A DNA stretch of 64,000 nucleotides from Akebia trifoliata (Eukaryota; Streptophyta; Magnoliopsida; Ranunculales; Lardizabalaceae): the NCBI GenBank assembly GCA_017979445.1, contig CM030711.1, forward strand, positions 4,867,221 to 4,931,220, written 5' to 3'. The notes under the pieces are model-generated. The model was not told where the DNA came from and searched no databases. It worked only from the letters and a program-made list of their open reading frames with translations. The position numbers and the translations under genes were made by a program. Below, piece after piece: positions 27,901-37,758 of this stretch. Positions within the stretch are counted from its first letter, which is position 1. The number at the start of each line of letters is the position of its first letter.

Positions 27901-30352
27901 ACTTTTTAATATGACACTGGTCAAGACATTTCAATCGCCTTGAATGGAACATAACCTGAACATCAGATCAAATGCAAATTTCTAACCATGGCATTTGTAA
28001 GAACTCTTTTCGTGATTTTAACCATATTTTAGCAGGCCCATCCAGGAAATGGCATGCTAATTGACCATGTATACATTCCATGGTCCACCATCCACCATAT
28101 AACTCCTCTTCACTACATGATATGGATCTCTGATCCAAGTCATTTCTTTGGTCAATTATCAAAATCCCAAAACATTACAGTCGTTTGACTGAAGTCTACA
28201 GTCCACCTTTATATTTCAGTCATTTGATCCCATATAAATTTACTAGTCTGCAAAGTGAGTGCTGGCCCTCCAACGCATGGAAACAAGAAGGAAGAAAAAT
28301 AAGGGAGAGAGAGAGAGAGAGAAAATACTAAGGCTTTGGCGGCAGGGGATAATTGTTTGGGCAAAAAAAACAGTATAAACATACAATGTCATTTCGCTGA
28401 GGCATTAAAAGGCTACCCAAGTGAAATACATTATTTTCCCAACCCTCAGGTCAGGGAGACATGCACTTCAGGCGGTTTTGTGCCCTTATGCTTATGTGCT
28501 TTTTAGACACCTCACTTGGAGGAGCTCCTTGAGACATGCATCCAGTGCCTTTGAAATACATGAACCTATGTATATATAAAAATTCAACATGCATGATCAA
28601 GTACAAAAAAGTGTGAGACTAACAATTACTGGTACAGAATTGAATAAGCAAAGAATATTGATGATATAAACTAGATATATACAAAGTCCAATACCATTTG
28701 TACCCGCCAATCTCGAATACGTTACTCCGAAGTTCTCTTTTACTTATTTGTGAAAAGCCATCTATCTTCCACGTATATTTTCCATATAGCTGAGATGGCT
28801 TTGGCCCTGCATAAAGTGAAATAAGCAATTCAATTAACCAGAGTACTTAACAAGAAAGAATTAAACACAATAGTGAGAAAGGTTTAAACATGATAAATTA
28901 GGCCTCTCATAGCCATTCAAAATACTTGGGAAGCTGAGATGTCTTATCAGGTGCTTTGAGATGGTGTCAAGAATTCGTATTGATCTTTCCAAGTGTTAGA
29001 TCTCAAAGTGGGCAAAGTGGAAACTTGGAGGAGTTACTACAGGGAAAAAAAGTTTGAGAAATGGCCTGCTTCATGGCGGGAGGGTTGTTCTCCAAAGATG
29101 ATAGAATCACACTAATAAATTCCCCCTTGCCCACCCTAACTATTAATTTCTGTCTCTTTTCTGCTCTAATTTTTGTGGCCGACTGCCAATGTTGTGTAAT
29201 TGAGATCAATGGATAAAAAACGCAGATCGTGTGCGTTTTTTATCAAAAGATAATGGTAATATAATATGATATCAAAGTGACAACATCCGTCCACCATTCC
29301 AGATCTCAAAATGTTGTAATCTCGTTGGTCACTCTAGCCATCATTCATGATAGATATGTGGAGCCCACTGACAGCCTTCTCTTTCCCCAATCAAGTACAG
29401 CCCCAACTCCAACCATGTACCAAATCTTACCATATAAGATTAAAACATCGCTCAATCAGCAGAAACATTCCTACGACATATTAATGAAGCAATTTCAGCT
29501 TGTAATTCCTTTCAGATTATCAATGACCTCAAAAACTACAAACAACCAACCTATGTGGTACACTAGATGAAATTCTGACACGCAAGATCTTTATTTTACA
29601 TTTTAATAGTATATGATTTATTAGAAAAGCTAATGAAATCCGAAGTTCAAGATGACCATCTTGATAACATAAGTGCTGAAAATACAATAAATTAGCCATC
29701 TTGCTTACAAACTGAATCCCATCAACATAATAAGTCTTCAAAAACTACACCCTTGAACTCCTTAAGACTCAAACAACTTGCACCCGAAAATATATAATTC
29801 CCAAAATGAACGTAATTAGTTCTTGAACTAATTGTCCCTTCCCTTCAAATATGCACTTCTTCTTCTCCTTCCATAGACCCCATCAAACCACATAGGGAAG
29901 TAAATGCAAGAATATCAACACACGACTTTGCCAGGTCTCCAAAAATAATCACACTAAATGAGGGAAACACATATGGTAATGAAATATAGACACAAAATGG
30001 GACCACACGAACTATGTGATCTCACAATGGATAAGGATGTGATTTACAAACACCCAAACAGATTTGCATAAGAAGCAAAAATGACTGAAATTATACCACA
30101 ATTGATATGCAAGAGTTGTAACAACCGGTTACCATAAAGAAAACTATTGCCAAGAAAACATGGAACGTATAACATACCACAATCATCATCGTCGTCATCT
30201 GTATCCCAATAAGGGGGTGAAGTCGATGGGGTGCTAATCTCGACTTGCTCAGAGGACCGCCATTCGGCCAGGGCTTCCCCGCGTTGCCCACCACCCAAAA
30301 TCTCCTCAGATGACCTCCCGGCCCCAAAATCTTCACTCGGACTCCCAGCCAT
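1950..30352 (-). CDS. MATH/TRAF-domain protein, MUSE13/MUSE14 (TRAF1)-like, complete gene (copy A)
   Basis: Coding exons (minus strand): 30352-30178, 28806-28695, 26100-26012, 25910-25842, 25751-25622, 23359-23201, 19347-18999, 17673-17561, 14081-13931, 4547-4093, 3996-3795, 3257-1950. All junctions are GT-AG and phases match; the sum is 3312 nt, 1103 residues, close to the roughly 1050-1080 of Arabidopsis TRAF1a/b. The start is the first ATG after a 5' UTR exon. An acidic N-terminus (WRSSEQVE, then six Asp) precedes the MATH domain at about 69-190 ([26 protein letters not shown]). Next come [20 protein letters not shown], a Lys/Glu-rich coiled-coil and basic stretch at about 400-465, and a Ser-rich tail. 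Family knowledge: MUSE13/14 bridge SCF-CPR1 to NLR receptors such as SNC1, and TRAF1a/b act in autophagy. Family assignment is confident; role is by homology. Introns 6, 7, 9 and 10 are swollen by transposons. Confidence 0.93.
4620..4800 (+). mobile_element. SINE-like tRNA-derived sequence
   Basis: A GC-richer patch in an AT-rich intron. It has a tRNA-like promoter layout: an A-box-like segment near 4615-4635 (GGTCAGCCCCGAGGGGTTCA) and a B-box-like segment near 4665-4685 (GGTCGTGTGTTTGAAACTGG). This is the layout of plant Pol III SINEs. I could not define clean target duplications or a tail, so the ends are approximate. Confidence 0.4.
4890..5782 (+). repeat. LTR-like dispersed repeat, + orientation (intron 10 of copy A)
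   Basis: Starts TGATGCAGGATGATGAGGGG and ends GTTGCGTTCCGCATTA. The same family occurs at 14358-15179 (+), 15396-17293 (-), 26682-27493 (-) and in the duplicate unit. The TG start, conserved ends and about 0.8-0.9 kb length suggest a solo LTR, but I see no convincing target-site duplication and no internal retrotransposon region, so the class is an inference. Confidence 0.5.
6040..9950 (+). mobile_element. Decayed Ty1-copia retrotransposon, 5'-truncated
   Basis: Order on + strand: gag with zinc knuckle ([14 protein letters not shown], about 6493-6534), protease with degenerate D-S-A motif ([13 protein letters not shown], about 6816-6855), GAG-pre-integrase ([11 protein letters not shown], about 7224), integrase core (DVKGPF, then GGEY) around 7380-7680, reverse transcriptase with [11 protein letters not shown] at about 9000, RNase H ([15 protein letters not shown]) at about 9600, ending near 9945. 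This gag-pro-int-rt-rh order is diagnostic of copia. The frame is broken by many stops, mostly TAG where family members have Gln or Trp. No 5' LTR is visible. It sits in intron 10 of the MATH/TRAF gene, antisense to it. Confidence 0.9.
9955..10105 (+). mobile_element. Copia LTR at the 3' end of the decayed element
   Basis: Follows a decayed polypurine tract (GAGGAAGAG). The block with CATTTACATCTATTCAC and CATAATGAGACTTGACAAT recurs at 33120-33270 and, in another copy, at 59507-59640. The piece just after it (ACATGGTCACATAGGATG) resembles a decayed primer-binding site, which would normally follow a 5' LTR. The LTR is short, about 140-150 bp. Confidence 0.7.
10545..11440 (-). mobile_element. 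LINE 3' fragment (minus strand)
   Basis: On the minus strand the sequence encodes the end of a plant L1-type [20 protein letters not shown], then a zf-RVT-like block ([18 protein letters not shown]), then [14 protein letters not shown], in shifted frames. It ends in an A-rich 3' tail, seen on + as TTTTTTTGATAAACAAAACT at about 10548. Only this tail is kept in copy B (33705-33870), so the rest was lost there. Confidence 0.75.
12285..13525. other. A-only segment of intron 10, unassigned
   Basis: This 1.2 kb is absent from the same place in unit B, where the flanks are joined near 34165. It contains a (TA)n tract at about 12868-12900, and the motif TTCCCAACAAT occurs at 12615 and 12898. I see no coding domain. 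It could be an insertion in A or a deletion in B. Confidence 0.6.
15620..16523. mobile_element. Harbinger/Tourist-like element with TTA target duplication
   Basis: Imperfect terminal inverted repeats (GTGTGTTTAATTGCA... left; right end reverse-complements to GGCTATGTTTGATTATA...) are flanked by TTA at 15617-15619 and 16524-16526, the classic PIF/Harbinger target. The uninterrupted repeat at 26682-27493 shows the empty site. The unit B copy is at 36075-36977. No transposase is encoded. Confidence 0.7.
15827..16153. mobile_element. Small MITE nested in the Harbinger-like element
   Basis: Terminal inverted repeats GAGCTACTATTGGCACCCCA and TGGGGTGCCAATAGCAACTC. A second internal copy of the end (GATTGGCACCCCAACTTTT) lies near 16070, so the right third forms its own stem. 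Copy in unit B at 36290-36602. The family cannot be set, because the target duplication is unclear. Confidence 0.65.
18195..18618. mobile_element. Mutator-like MITE with 9-bp target duplication (intron 8, copy A)
   Basis: The 424-bp element begins GGGTAAATTACGCTTTGACC and ends GGTCAACATGTAATTTACCC, an imperfect 25-bp inverted repeat. It is flanked by perfect 9-bp direct repeats TATGTTAAA at 18186-18194 and 18619-18627, the length expected of Mutator-like elements. There is no transposase, so it is non-autonomous. The orthologous copy in unit B (38649-39069) has the same flanks, so insertion came before the duplication. Confidence 0.85.
19645..22285. mobile_element. Long inverted-repeat element in intron 7, copy A
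   Basis: Arms of about 0.4-0.45 kb (about 19645-20100 and 21835-22285) are reverse complements; for example AATCAATATGGGGGTTGGTA at 19948 matches TACCAACCAACCCCCATATTG near 21958. The left arm reads as an acidic coding remnant ([13 protein letters not shown], then [12 protein letters not shown]), which recalls transposase C-termini, though I cannot place the family. In unit B the arms are at about 40090-40500 and 41030-41810. Confidence 0.6.
20304..20630. mobile_element. Foldback element found only in copy A
   Basis: The left part (TCTCGGACTAGTCATATAGT at 20311) is the reverse complement of the right part (ACCATATGACTAGTCCCGAG, ending near 20620). Matching extends over about 100-130 bp, through GTGACCTTGAGTTTCATTCC. 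An extra partial copy lies in the loop at about 20430-20490. Unit B lacks the whole 20245-21705 stretch, so this is either a later insertion in A or part of a deletion in B. Confidence 0.65.
23700..24735 (+). mobile_element. LINE reverse-transcriptase/zf-RVT fragment, + strand (intron 6)
   Basis: Decayed + strand frames read [20 protein letters not shown], then [20 protein letters not shown], then a zf-RVT-like block with [19 protein letters not shown] near 24500-24560. These are the post-RT and zinc-binding regions of plant L1-type LINEs. Several frameshifts and stops are present. The unit B copy is at about 42880-43870. Confidence 0.75.
24740..25180 (-). mobile_element. LINE 3' fragment, minus strand (intron 6)
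   Basis: The minus strand encodes [20 protein letters not shown], then [11 protein letters not shown], then [18 protein letters not shown], a clear zf-RVT block with its Cys/His ligands. The 3' tail is the T-run at about 24737-24750 on +. It lies tail to tail with the + strand LINE just left of it. The unit B copy is at 43875-44320. Confidence 0.8.
26319..26554. mobile_element. Palindromic MITE (intron 3, copy A)
   Basis: Begins GGGGGCGGTTCAAGACAATA and ends TTCCCATGAACCGTCCCC. About 45 bp of each end pair as an imperfect inverted repeat. It is flanked by TATA repeats, suggesting a TA target. The core (GGTGAGGATGATC ... GATCATCCTCAC) is a second palindrome. Unit B carries it at 45458-45689. 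Confidence 0.75.
26682..27493 (-). repeat. LTR-like dispersed repeat, minus orientation (intron 3)
   Basis: Reverse complement of the family seen at 4890-5782: starts TAATGCGGAACGCAACCGA and ends TCTTGCATCA. It is uninterrupted and shows the empty site of the Harbinger-like insertion described at 15620. Unit B keeps only its distal end (about 45790-45956), the rest being deleted. Confidence 0.6.
28200..28618. other. Intron 3 stretch without a gene
   Basis: AT-moderate intronic DNA with a short (GA)n tract at about 28307-28322. It is largely conserved in unit B (46610-46880), apart from small deletions there. I see no open frame or RNA structure that I can support. Confidence 0.4.
29590..30090 (-). 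mobile_element. LINE 3' fragment, minus strand (intron 2)
   Basis: Weakly preserved minus strand frames match the end of a plant LINE. They are clearer in the unit B copy (47880-48370), where [19 protein letters not shown] is open. This WGLW motif near the 3' end is shared with the LINE piece at 10545-11440. Heavily decayed. Confidence 0.55.
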
Positions 30353-31057
30353 AACCCACTCCGATAAGTTTCCCTTCACACTCTTCACCTATGCATTCAC
30401 CATAATACCAACTCAGAGATGGCAAAATCGAATTCAAAAATGATAATCTTCCACTTATAAACAAGATTTTCAAAATCTTGGAAATAAAAATGTTTCAAAT
30501 TCTCAATTATCTACATTTCAGCAGCTGAAAAACAATAAAATAAAATAAAAAATCAAACCCCACTTGGAAATCCCAAGTGATGGAGAGAAAAGCAATGAAA
30601 ATCCCATTTTTCAAGAAAAAATCTCTTCAGCCCTGAAACCAAAAACCCTAACCCCATTCCAATTTTGTCTAATAAAATACTAATAAAAGAAAATTCTATA
30701 ATAAAAAATTCAAAAACAAAGCTTAAAACCCCATTTTTACCATAAATTTCTTTATCCCATCGGTGTAAACTCCATAAAACAAACAACCCACATTTAGAAA
30801 ACCAATTCCAGTAAACCTTACAATCCAACAACATCTATTCCAATGAAAATAAAATCAACGAAACACCATAAAAACCAAAACCCGTCTTCAAAAACAGAAA
30901 TCAAGAAAACCAACAGATAATAATCCATAGAAGTCCCAATCTAAACATGCAAAATCGTAGACATAACCCCGTAACACTAACAAGAATCCAAACCAAAGGG
31001 TAATAAGAATCAGAAGAGGAAATCAGAATTTTATTTTCATTGATTAAATCAAAATAC

Positions 31058-31215
31058 CTGGAATGAAGAACAGAACTGGTTTCGTTCACGCTTCCCCTAC
31101 ACAAAAGGCTAGAAATCAGAAAAGGGTGAAGAGATTGAGCTTGAAAGAAGAAATACAGACAAATCCAAGACAGATGAGATATAGAAAAACAAAGGGTTCC
31201 TCCTTCCTCTCTCTC
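31058..31215 (-). promoter_or_regulatory. 5' UTR exon and core promoter side of MATH/TRAF gene copy A
   Basis: The minus strand has a donor (CCAG|GTATTT) at 31058/31057, and the coding exon begins at 30388 after a TAG acceptor. The leader upstream of the donor contains no ATG and starts in a GA-rich microsatellite (about 31200-31240), typical of plant leaders. The transcription start is not visible directly. The same donor exists in copy B at 49334, where about 90 bases of this leader are missing. Confidence 0.6.
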
Positions 31216-31862
31216 TCTCTATTTCTATTTCTCTCTCTAAATAAAAGAGAAAGGAAATGATCAATTAATTATTTATTTATTAGTAAAGAAAAAACTCCTA
31301 TTATTAACAAGAAGAAGAGAAAATAACTATTAATTAATTAATATAAATGAGAAGCTAATTAACTTGTATTTTCTAAAGAAAAATAATAATTTCTAAGATA
31401 GTCTAAGCAATATCATGTAATAAAATTCCCATGTTTCTTGATGTGGTAAACAAAATGGATTATAAATTATAAAAATTATAAATTTATTAACAAATTTAAA
31501 TTTTCTTTTCTAATAAAGTCATGATTGAGAAATATTACCAATAAAAAAAAGTCATAATTAGAATTAAACAAATAATGAAAATCTTTAAAATGGCCAAAAT
31601 ACCCTTCATTCCTTTCTTGGGAATGAAATCCCAACAAAATCTCAGCATTTCCTCTACATGATGTGTCCAATTGTGAGAGGACGTAACTGCCGTGCCCCTA
31701 ACCAGAGTGTGGGGCTAGCATTCCTATATATTTTTAATAATTGTTATTATCATTAGAATTTGCATTATTTCAATTGGTATAAAAGAAATAATATTGTTTT
31801 TCAATTTTGTGCCCTTTACAAAATTGGTAATGAGCTCTCTAGGCCAAACTTTTTTTATATGT

Positions 31863-32850
31863 ATCGTGGGTATTCAAGGTCACATGCACCTCCCCCTTGA
31901 AAAGTCCTACGTGCAACAGGTTGAGTCGAGAGTCAACAGGACCTTGGAGGGTGGCCGAAAGAAATTTATAGCTTTGTGGGGGTTTCAAACACTTAACCTA
32001 CTTTTCTTGAGTAGCTTATCAAAACTCGGCTTGCCACGAGACTAAACCCTTAAGGTTCATTAAGCCAATTTATTGGACATAAGTATTTTAGCCACTGTTT
32101 TAAAATATAGGTCAAACCAAAGGCTCAACCAAGTTCGATCTGATTTAAAAAAAAATATTTGGTCAAAGCACTTTGAACCGCCATTGTATAAAGTTAATTT
32201 AATATAAAGATGATTCATTGTCAATTTGAGATTCACTCCCTTTCTTATGTGTAGATGACTTTTGAATTTGTTTGAAACAATAGTTTCATTGTCTAATACC
32301 TCGAGAATATAAACATATTAATACTCCCAAGCATCATTTTTGATAATAGGGAAAGTTATCTATGAGCATCATTGTCTTTATGGTTCCAAAACAGTGAGGT
32401 CTCAAATAAAAACCTTATATTAAATCAAGGCATATTCTTTCACATCATTTTTTACAATTTCATATTCTTTTAGAGCCTTCAAATTGCATCAAATGATTCA
32501 TCCTTACTAATTTTCTTTGTGTATGTTTAAATCATCATAAAAGACTTTCCGTTTGTTTTATATCCTTTCAAGATAGGCCTAAATTTTCTAAAATATTGCC
32601 ATTTTTATTTGTTTTTCATATTTTCTCCACACATTCATTTCAACACTCTTATCTCTGCAATGCTCATTTCATTGACTACTATTTTTACTCAACCACTTGA
32701 ATGTTGTGGATTTTTTCAATGTTTTCTAAACAATGGCAAAAGACGATAGTGATAGATGCTTGATTGGAGAATACGCTATAGTCTTTTGAAGAAAAAAATA
32801 CCAAAACTTACATATACATGGTGATATACTCTCCATAGGTATTGGAAGTG
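31863..32850. other. Unique spacer between the two duplication units
   Basis: About 1 kb with no match in unit B beyond 49903 or in unit A before 9690. It lies between the upstream flank of gene A and the truncated downstream end of copy B. I see no gene. The right edge at about 32850 is a duplication breakpoint inside copia RNase H sequence. Confidence 0.55.
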
Positions 32851-32854
32851 AAAA

Positions 32855-33290
32855 GCGACTCATCTTTGGCTCTTCCACTTTCTTTTGTGACAACAAATCT
32901 ACCATATTACTTGCTTCTGACTCAGTTCTTCACGAAAGAACTAAGTACATAGAGGTTGATGTTACTTTTTTAGGGAGGAAGTTCGATCTATTACTCTTTA
33001 GACAGTCTTTATCTCTTCTTCAAAATAATTTGCTGAAATCTTTACAAAGTCTGTTGGTCCTTCTGTTACTAACTCTCATCTTATCAAGTTAGGCTTAGTT
33101 GATATATTTGTCCTAGCTTGAGGGGGAGTACTGGAAATAATGATGTTATTATTCTTTTTAATTATTTTATTTATTTGTAAAGGCATTTACATCTATTCAC
33201 TTTTTTACTAATAAATATATTTGTCAATCTATCATAATGAGACTTAACAATTATTTTCCTATAACTTTTCTATATGACGTAATCACAAAG
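32855..33290 (+). mobile_element. Copia 3' end and LTR, duplicated fragment
   Basis: RNase H tail (DNKST, HERTKYIEVD) followed by an intact polypurine tract (GAGGGGGAG, about 33121-33129) and the LTR to about 33270. The matching tract in unit A is decayed. Everything 5' of RNase H is missing here, so the duplication breakpoint cut the element. Confidence 0.8.
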
Positions 33291-33704
33291 GATGAATTTG
33301 TAATTCCTCCTTATTTCTTTTTTTTTTTCTTTTGAAAAAAATGTGATTAAAATGTGAAAACATGTTTTTCTTTTGCTTCGAAAAAGTTACTTTCTTTTAT
33401 TGGTTTAATTTTTGAGGCCTAATGGCTGTCTGTGATTTGCTTCATAAATGTTTAATTATTTTATTAGTGTGCAATTTTGCTCAAAAGATATGCTAATCGT
33501 TAGAAATTTTTAGCATAATAAAATGTATAATTATGTGTGAAAATATGTTATCATACATAGATATTCAATTGTGTTCTTTTGCTAAAAAAATATATTGAAA
33601 ACTTTAAATAAATGTTGAATGTAATACTTTTTTTTTAATAATTCTTAAACTTTTTATATGTTGAACTTTTATTATGAGTAATATGTTAATGTTTTTCTCC
33701 TCTT

Positions 33705-33870
33705 TATTTTTGTGATAAACAAAACTTTATTTGAAAAGAGGAGAAGCCGAGAGGGCAACAATAAAAGACAAGATAAACAAAACTTTATTTGAAAAGAGGA
33801 GAAACCGAGCGGGCAACAATAAAAGACAAAAAAGGGTGAAAAAATTAAAGAAACAACCAGAGAGTCAAAT
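33705..33870 (-). mobile_element. LINE 3' tail remnant with local 60-bp tandem repeat
   Basis: Same tail as 10545-10640 (ACAAAACTTTATTTGAAAAG, GAGGAGAAGCCGAG). A segment of about 60 bp is repeated in tandem here (33718-33775 and 33776-33835) but not in unit A. The rest of the LINE is gone and the sequence continues with DNA matching 11945 onward. Confidence 0.7.
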
Positions 33871-34803
33871 ATTTTCTAAAATCATCCTAATTATTGCAAA
33901 ATTTTCCCATTTTTTTTCTTTCCCATATAAAAGAAAAACATCTATGTGAGATACGAGACCACATACGCTATTGTGCGATTGCATATATGCACAGCATATG
34001 CTGATCGCACGTCACCGCATATGCTATTTGAAAACACTGGATGAGGGCATCATGAGCACAAACTTCAGTGTTCTAAACTTCAGTCGTGGATGGAAGAGCA
34101 CCGCTTCATTGATATTTCCCATTGGGTCATTGGATTTTATGTTTTATTTAGTTTTTACGAAGAATTAAGTATCATCATAAGCCATTTTGCAGTCCTGCAT
34201 CATCATCACAAAAATGTTGGGTTGGATTAAGGAATCCTAATCCTTCATTCAATGCCCCATGTCTTATGTTATTTTAGTGTGTTCACATCCGCTCTCAATC
34301 CTCATTCTTTTTGGCCAGCTGTGACTCTTTAAGAACTTCAACATACAATAAAGCCTTAGTTGCACACTTTTGACTTTCCCAGTGCTTTCATTCTTTCACA
34401 CTTCTCCCAATGCACATTAGCAAAGTAATACAGCTGAGCAAAAGTCAAACAGAAGGAAAGAAGGATCCACAGTTCTGAGACATGATTTTATTATCAAACC
34501 TGCTTTTTCTTATATTTCTTATCAGCTTGCCTCTTATTCCTGTCTAAGCTCTTCTTGCCTCTTCAGGGCAACATTTTCCTGGTATGCAACTTCAATTCTA
34601 TTACTGCAACATGAAAGTAACACAGATAGTTTAGCACTAAAAGAAAATACTGAATCAGATTAGTTCATCACATTTAGATCATAATACCATAACTCATACA
34701 TGTTGTATGGCCTCACTCGAAGGAGATATGGTAAGAACTATATGTCGGCATAAATTGATTGATTTCTTTCCAACATTAAATTTGTTAGGATGATCCACAT
34801 AGT

Positions 34804-37758
34804 TGATTCAGGACGGTGAGGGGAGAAAATAAAATGGGAAATTTAGGAAATTTTGGTTTAGGATTTTGTGTAAGGATTTGGGCGACAATAGGAAAAGGGT
34901 TTCCAAAATCTCAATTGGCTATATTTTAAAATGTAAAACACAAAATTTTCAACATTTTGAAATGTAGATTAGGGGAAGGTTAGGGATTGGGGCAAGGTTT
35001 ATAGGATATTGATTAAAAATTAATAGAATGGGGAAAGGATTATGGATTGAGGTTTGTAGGTTTCAAGAATCAATAATCAAGAAAAAAAAATATAATAAAT
35101 AAAAAAACAAACGAATAAAAAAAAAAGAAATACGGAAAGATGAGAAGATGATAGAAAAGATAGAACCTTAGAATCACACCAAGAATAGTGGAGAACTCAC
35201 TTCACTCTATGAAAGAAACATATTTTTATTCATCAAAATTCTTCATTATCATTAATATAAAAATAAAAAAAAAGCCTAATACAATCTATATAAAGAAAAA
35301 TAAATAAAAAATCCTAGTCAAACTAAAATACCAAATAAATAAACCTAATTTTCATAATTTTCTCTCCTAATTTTCATACCCTAATAAACTTAAATAAAAG
35401 ACATAGTAAAGTTACTAAACTGTCCCTAAATATTATACTAAGACCATAGGCAAATAAAATATGAAAATAAACTCCCAAAACATAAAATTTAAGTCCTAAA
35501 ATAGAAAATTAAATAAATGACTAATCTAAAATAATCTCGAACGATAAAAATCTAAATCCAAATAAGTGAAAACCTAAATAATTACAAAATTTTCGTCGGA
35601 ACCCTTGACTATTGACTTGATTTGTGTTTCACATTAATAGTGCATTAAAACATTGATAAACCAAAGAAAATTATGATTCTTTTTCACTATAGTTAATAAG
35701 TAATGCAAATGTACACTAATAAAGACACAGGTCAAGGCAAGGATTTCCTTTATATAAAGATGGTATATTTACACTATTCTTCACTACAGAGATCAACCCC
35801 TTCTTAGATAGATTGGCCACATTGACAATCCTTCCAAGAATTTTCATCACCACTAATGCAAAACGCAAAACAAGTCAATGGTTAAGGATTTCAATGGAAA
35901 ATTTGTAATTATTTAGAATTTCACTTATTTGAGTCTAAATTTATCATTCGGGATTATTTTAGATTAGTCTTTTGATTTAGGACTTCAATTTTATGTCTTT
36001 AGGGCTTATTTTCATGTTTTATTGGCCTATAATATCTCGGGGTAGTTAGTAACTTTAGTTTGTCAATTATTGAAGGCGTGTTTGATGGTAGAGAAAATAT
36101 TACCTGGCAAATCCTTTTTTACTATTTGAGCACAACATGAAAAATTTTGCGGAAATTATTTTTGTTGTTAGAGCTGCATAAAAAAATATTATTTTAATTT
36201 GAATATTGTGATAACTAAATAAAAAATCCTGATAAAATCATTTTTTTTTGTGAAAAATAGAATTATTTCTTAAATTATTAGAGTTACTATTGGCACCCCA
36301 AAATTTAAATATTATACCCCAATTTCTTAAATTATGTCACCCCCCGTTTAAAGATTAAAAAACACTCTTCAAACATTACAAAGGTTTGGCTCAAATTATA
36401 ATCTCAACTTTATAACACTCGTCCAAAAAAATTTAGTAGTTGTTTATAATTATGATTAGGCTCATATAAAATCCTAAACCAAAAAAATAGATAATAACTG
36501 CCAAAAAACTAAGAGTTTTGATTGGCACGCCAACTATTAATGATTTTCTTTTTTTTATCTAGGGTGTAATCAATAAAAGTTGGGGTGCCAATAGCAACTC
36601 TTTATTTTTATTTACAAAACAAATATTGAAATAATTTAAAATTCTTTATTTAATTAGAAGTTTACAAAAAAAAAAAAAAAAAACGATTGACTAAGCTAAT
36701 TTAAAAAATTTATCAAAATAATTAATTTTTAACAATTTAAATATTTATTTTACAAATTAAACTATGATATATTTTTTTATGCTAGTGTAATGGCAAATCA
36801 TTTCTAAGGGGGGGAGGGTAAGAAAATGATTTTTGCCGCTAATATAGGAAAATCGAGTGTGGTGGCAAATCATTTTCCCTCCAATTTTCTAATTTTTGAC
36901 GCACCAAACATTTGAAAATAGTAATTTTCCACAAAATTGGAATTTCCACCTAATTTTCCGTGCAATCAAACATACCCTTAAGTTTATTAAGGTGGAAAAC
37001 TAGGAGAGAAAATTAGGACAATAAGCTTATTTATTATATATTTTAATTTGATTAGGATTCTTGATTTATTTTCTTTATATAGATTGTATTAGGATTTTTT
37101 TTAAACGAAGATTTTGATGAATAAAGAATGCGTTTCTTTCATGGAGTAAAGTGAGTTCTCCACCATTCTTAGTGTGATTCCATGGAACCCTTGGTGTGAT
37201 TCCAAGGTTCTATCAGTCTATCTCTTTCTCTTTTTTCTTCTAATATTTATTTTTCTTTGTTTATTCTTATGTGTTTCTTGATTTTCTTTTACTTCCTTGT
37301 TCTTGTTTTGTAAAATACTTGATTCTTGAAACCTTCATGAAACCTACAAACCTCAACCCTTCCCCATTTTCTTTAACCTTTATTTAATTAATCTCTTTTC
37401 CAAATCTTTAAACCTTAATCCTTTTCTTAGCCTATAAACCTTTAACCATACCTTTTTCATTATGATTGTGGTCATATTTGCAAAATGTCATAATTAATCT
37501 ACCCTATACCCTATCACTTAACCGCAACCAAATACCCTAAACCTTTCCTTAATCGTAATTTCAAAATGTTGTAATTAGAAAACTTTGTGTTTTACATTTC
37601 AACATATAGCCAATTGAGATTTTGGAAACTCTTTTCCTATTGTCGTCCAAATCCTTAATCAAATTCCAAAATCACCCAAATCAGACACCTTAACCCAATC
37701 CTAAACCAAATTTCCTAATTCCCCATATTTCCTCTTCTTCCCTCACCGTCTTGCATCA
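34804..37758. mobile_element. Inverted pair of LTR-like repeats, copy B
   Basis: Counterpart of 14358-17293: left arm 34804-35635, right arm 35854-37758, with the Harbinger-like insertion in the right arm. Ends are TGATTCAGGACGGTGAGGGG (one change from A) and CCGTCTTGCATCA. It lies in the intron between exons 10 and 9 of copy B. Confidence 0.7.
36075..36977. mobile_element. Harbinger-like element, copy B, with nested MITE
   Basis: Ends GGCGTGTTTGATGG and CAATCAAACATACCC are cleaner inverted repeats than in unit A. The right flank TTA (36978-36980) is intact, the left one has decayed. The nested MITE with ends AGAGTTACTATTGGCACCCC and GGGGTGCCAATAGCAACTCT is at 36290-36602. Confidence 0.65.

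Larger units (their letters stand above)
9690..31862. repeat. Tandem duplication unit A (gene-proximal)
   Basis: Direct repeat with 32855-49903. It runs from the copia RNase H region through exons 10 to 1 of the MATH/TRAF gene and about 0.65 kb of upstream DNA (last shared block ends TAATGAGCTCTCTAGGCCAA, about 31827-31848). Collinear homology covers exons, introns and most transposons. Unit A is longer (about 22.2 kb against 17.0 kb) because it holds segments at about 10640-11940, 12285-13525, 20245-21705, 22490-22890 and 26640-27330 that B lacks. Confidence 0.9.
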
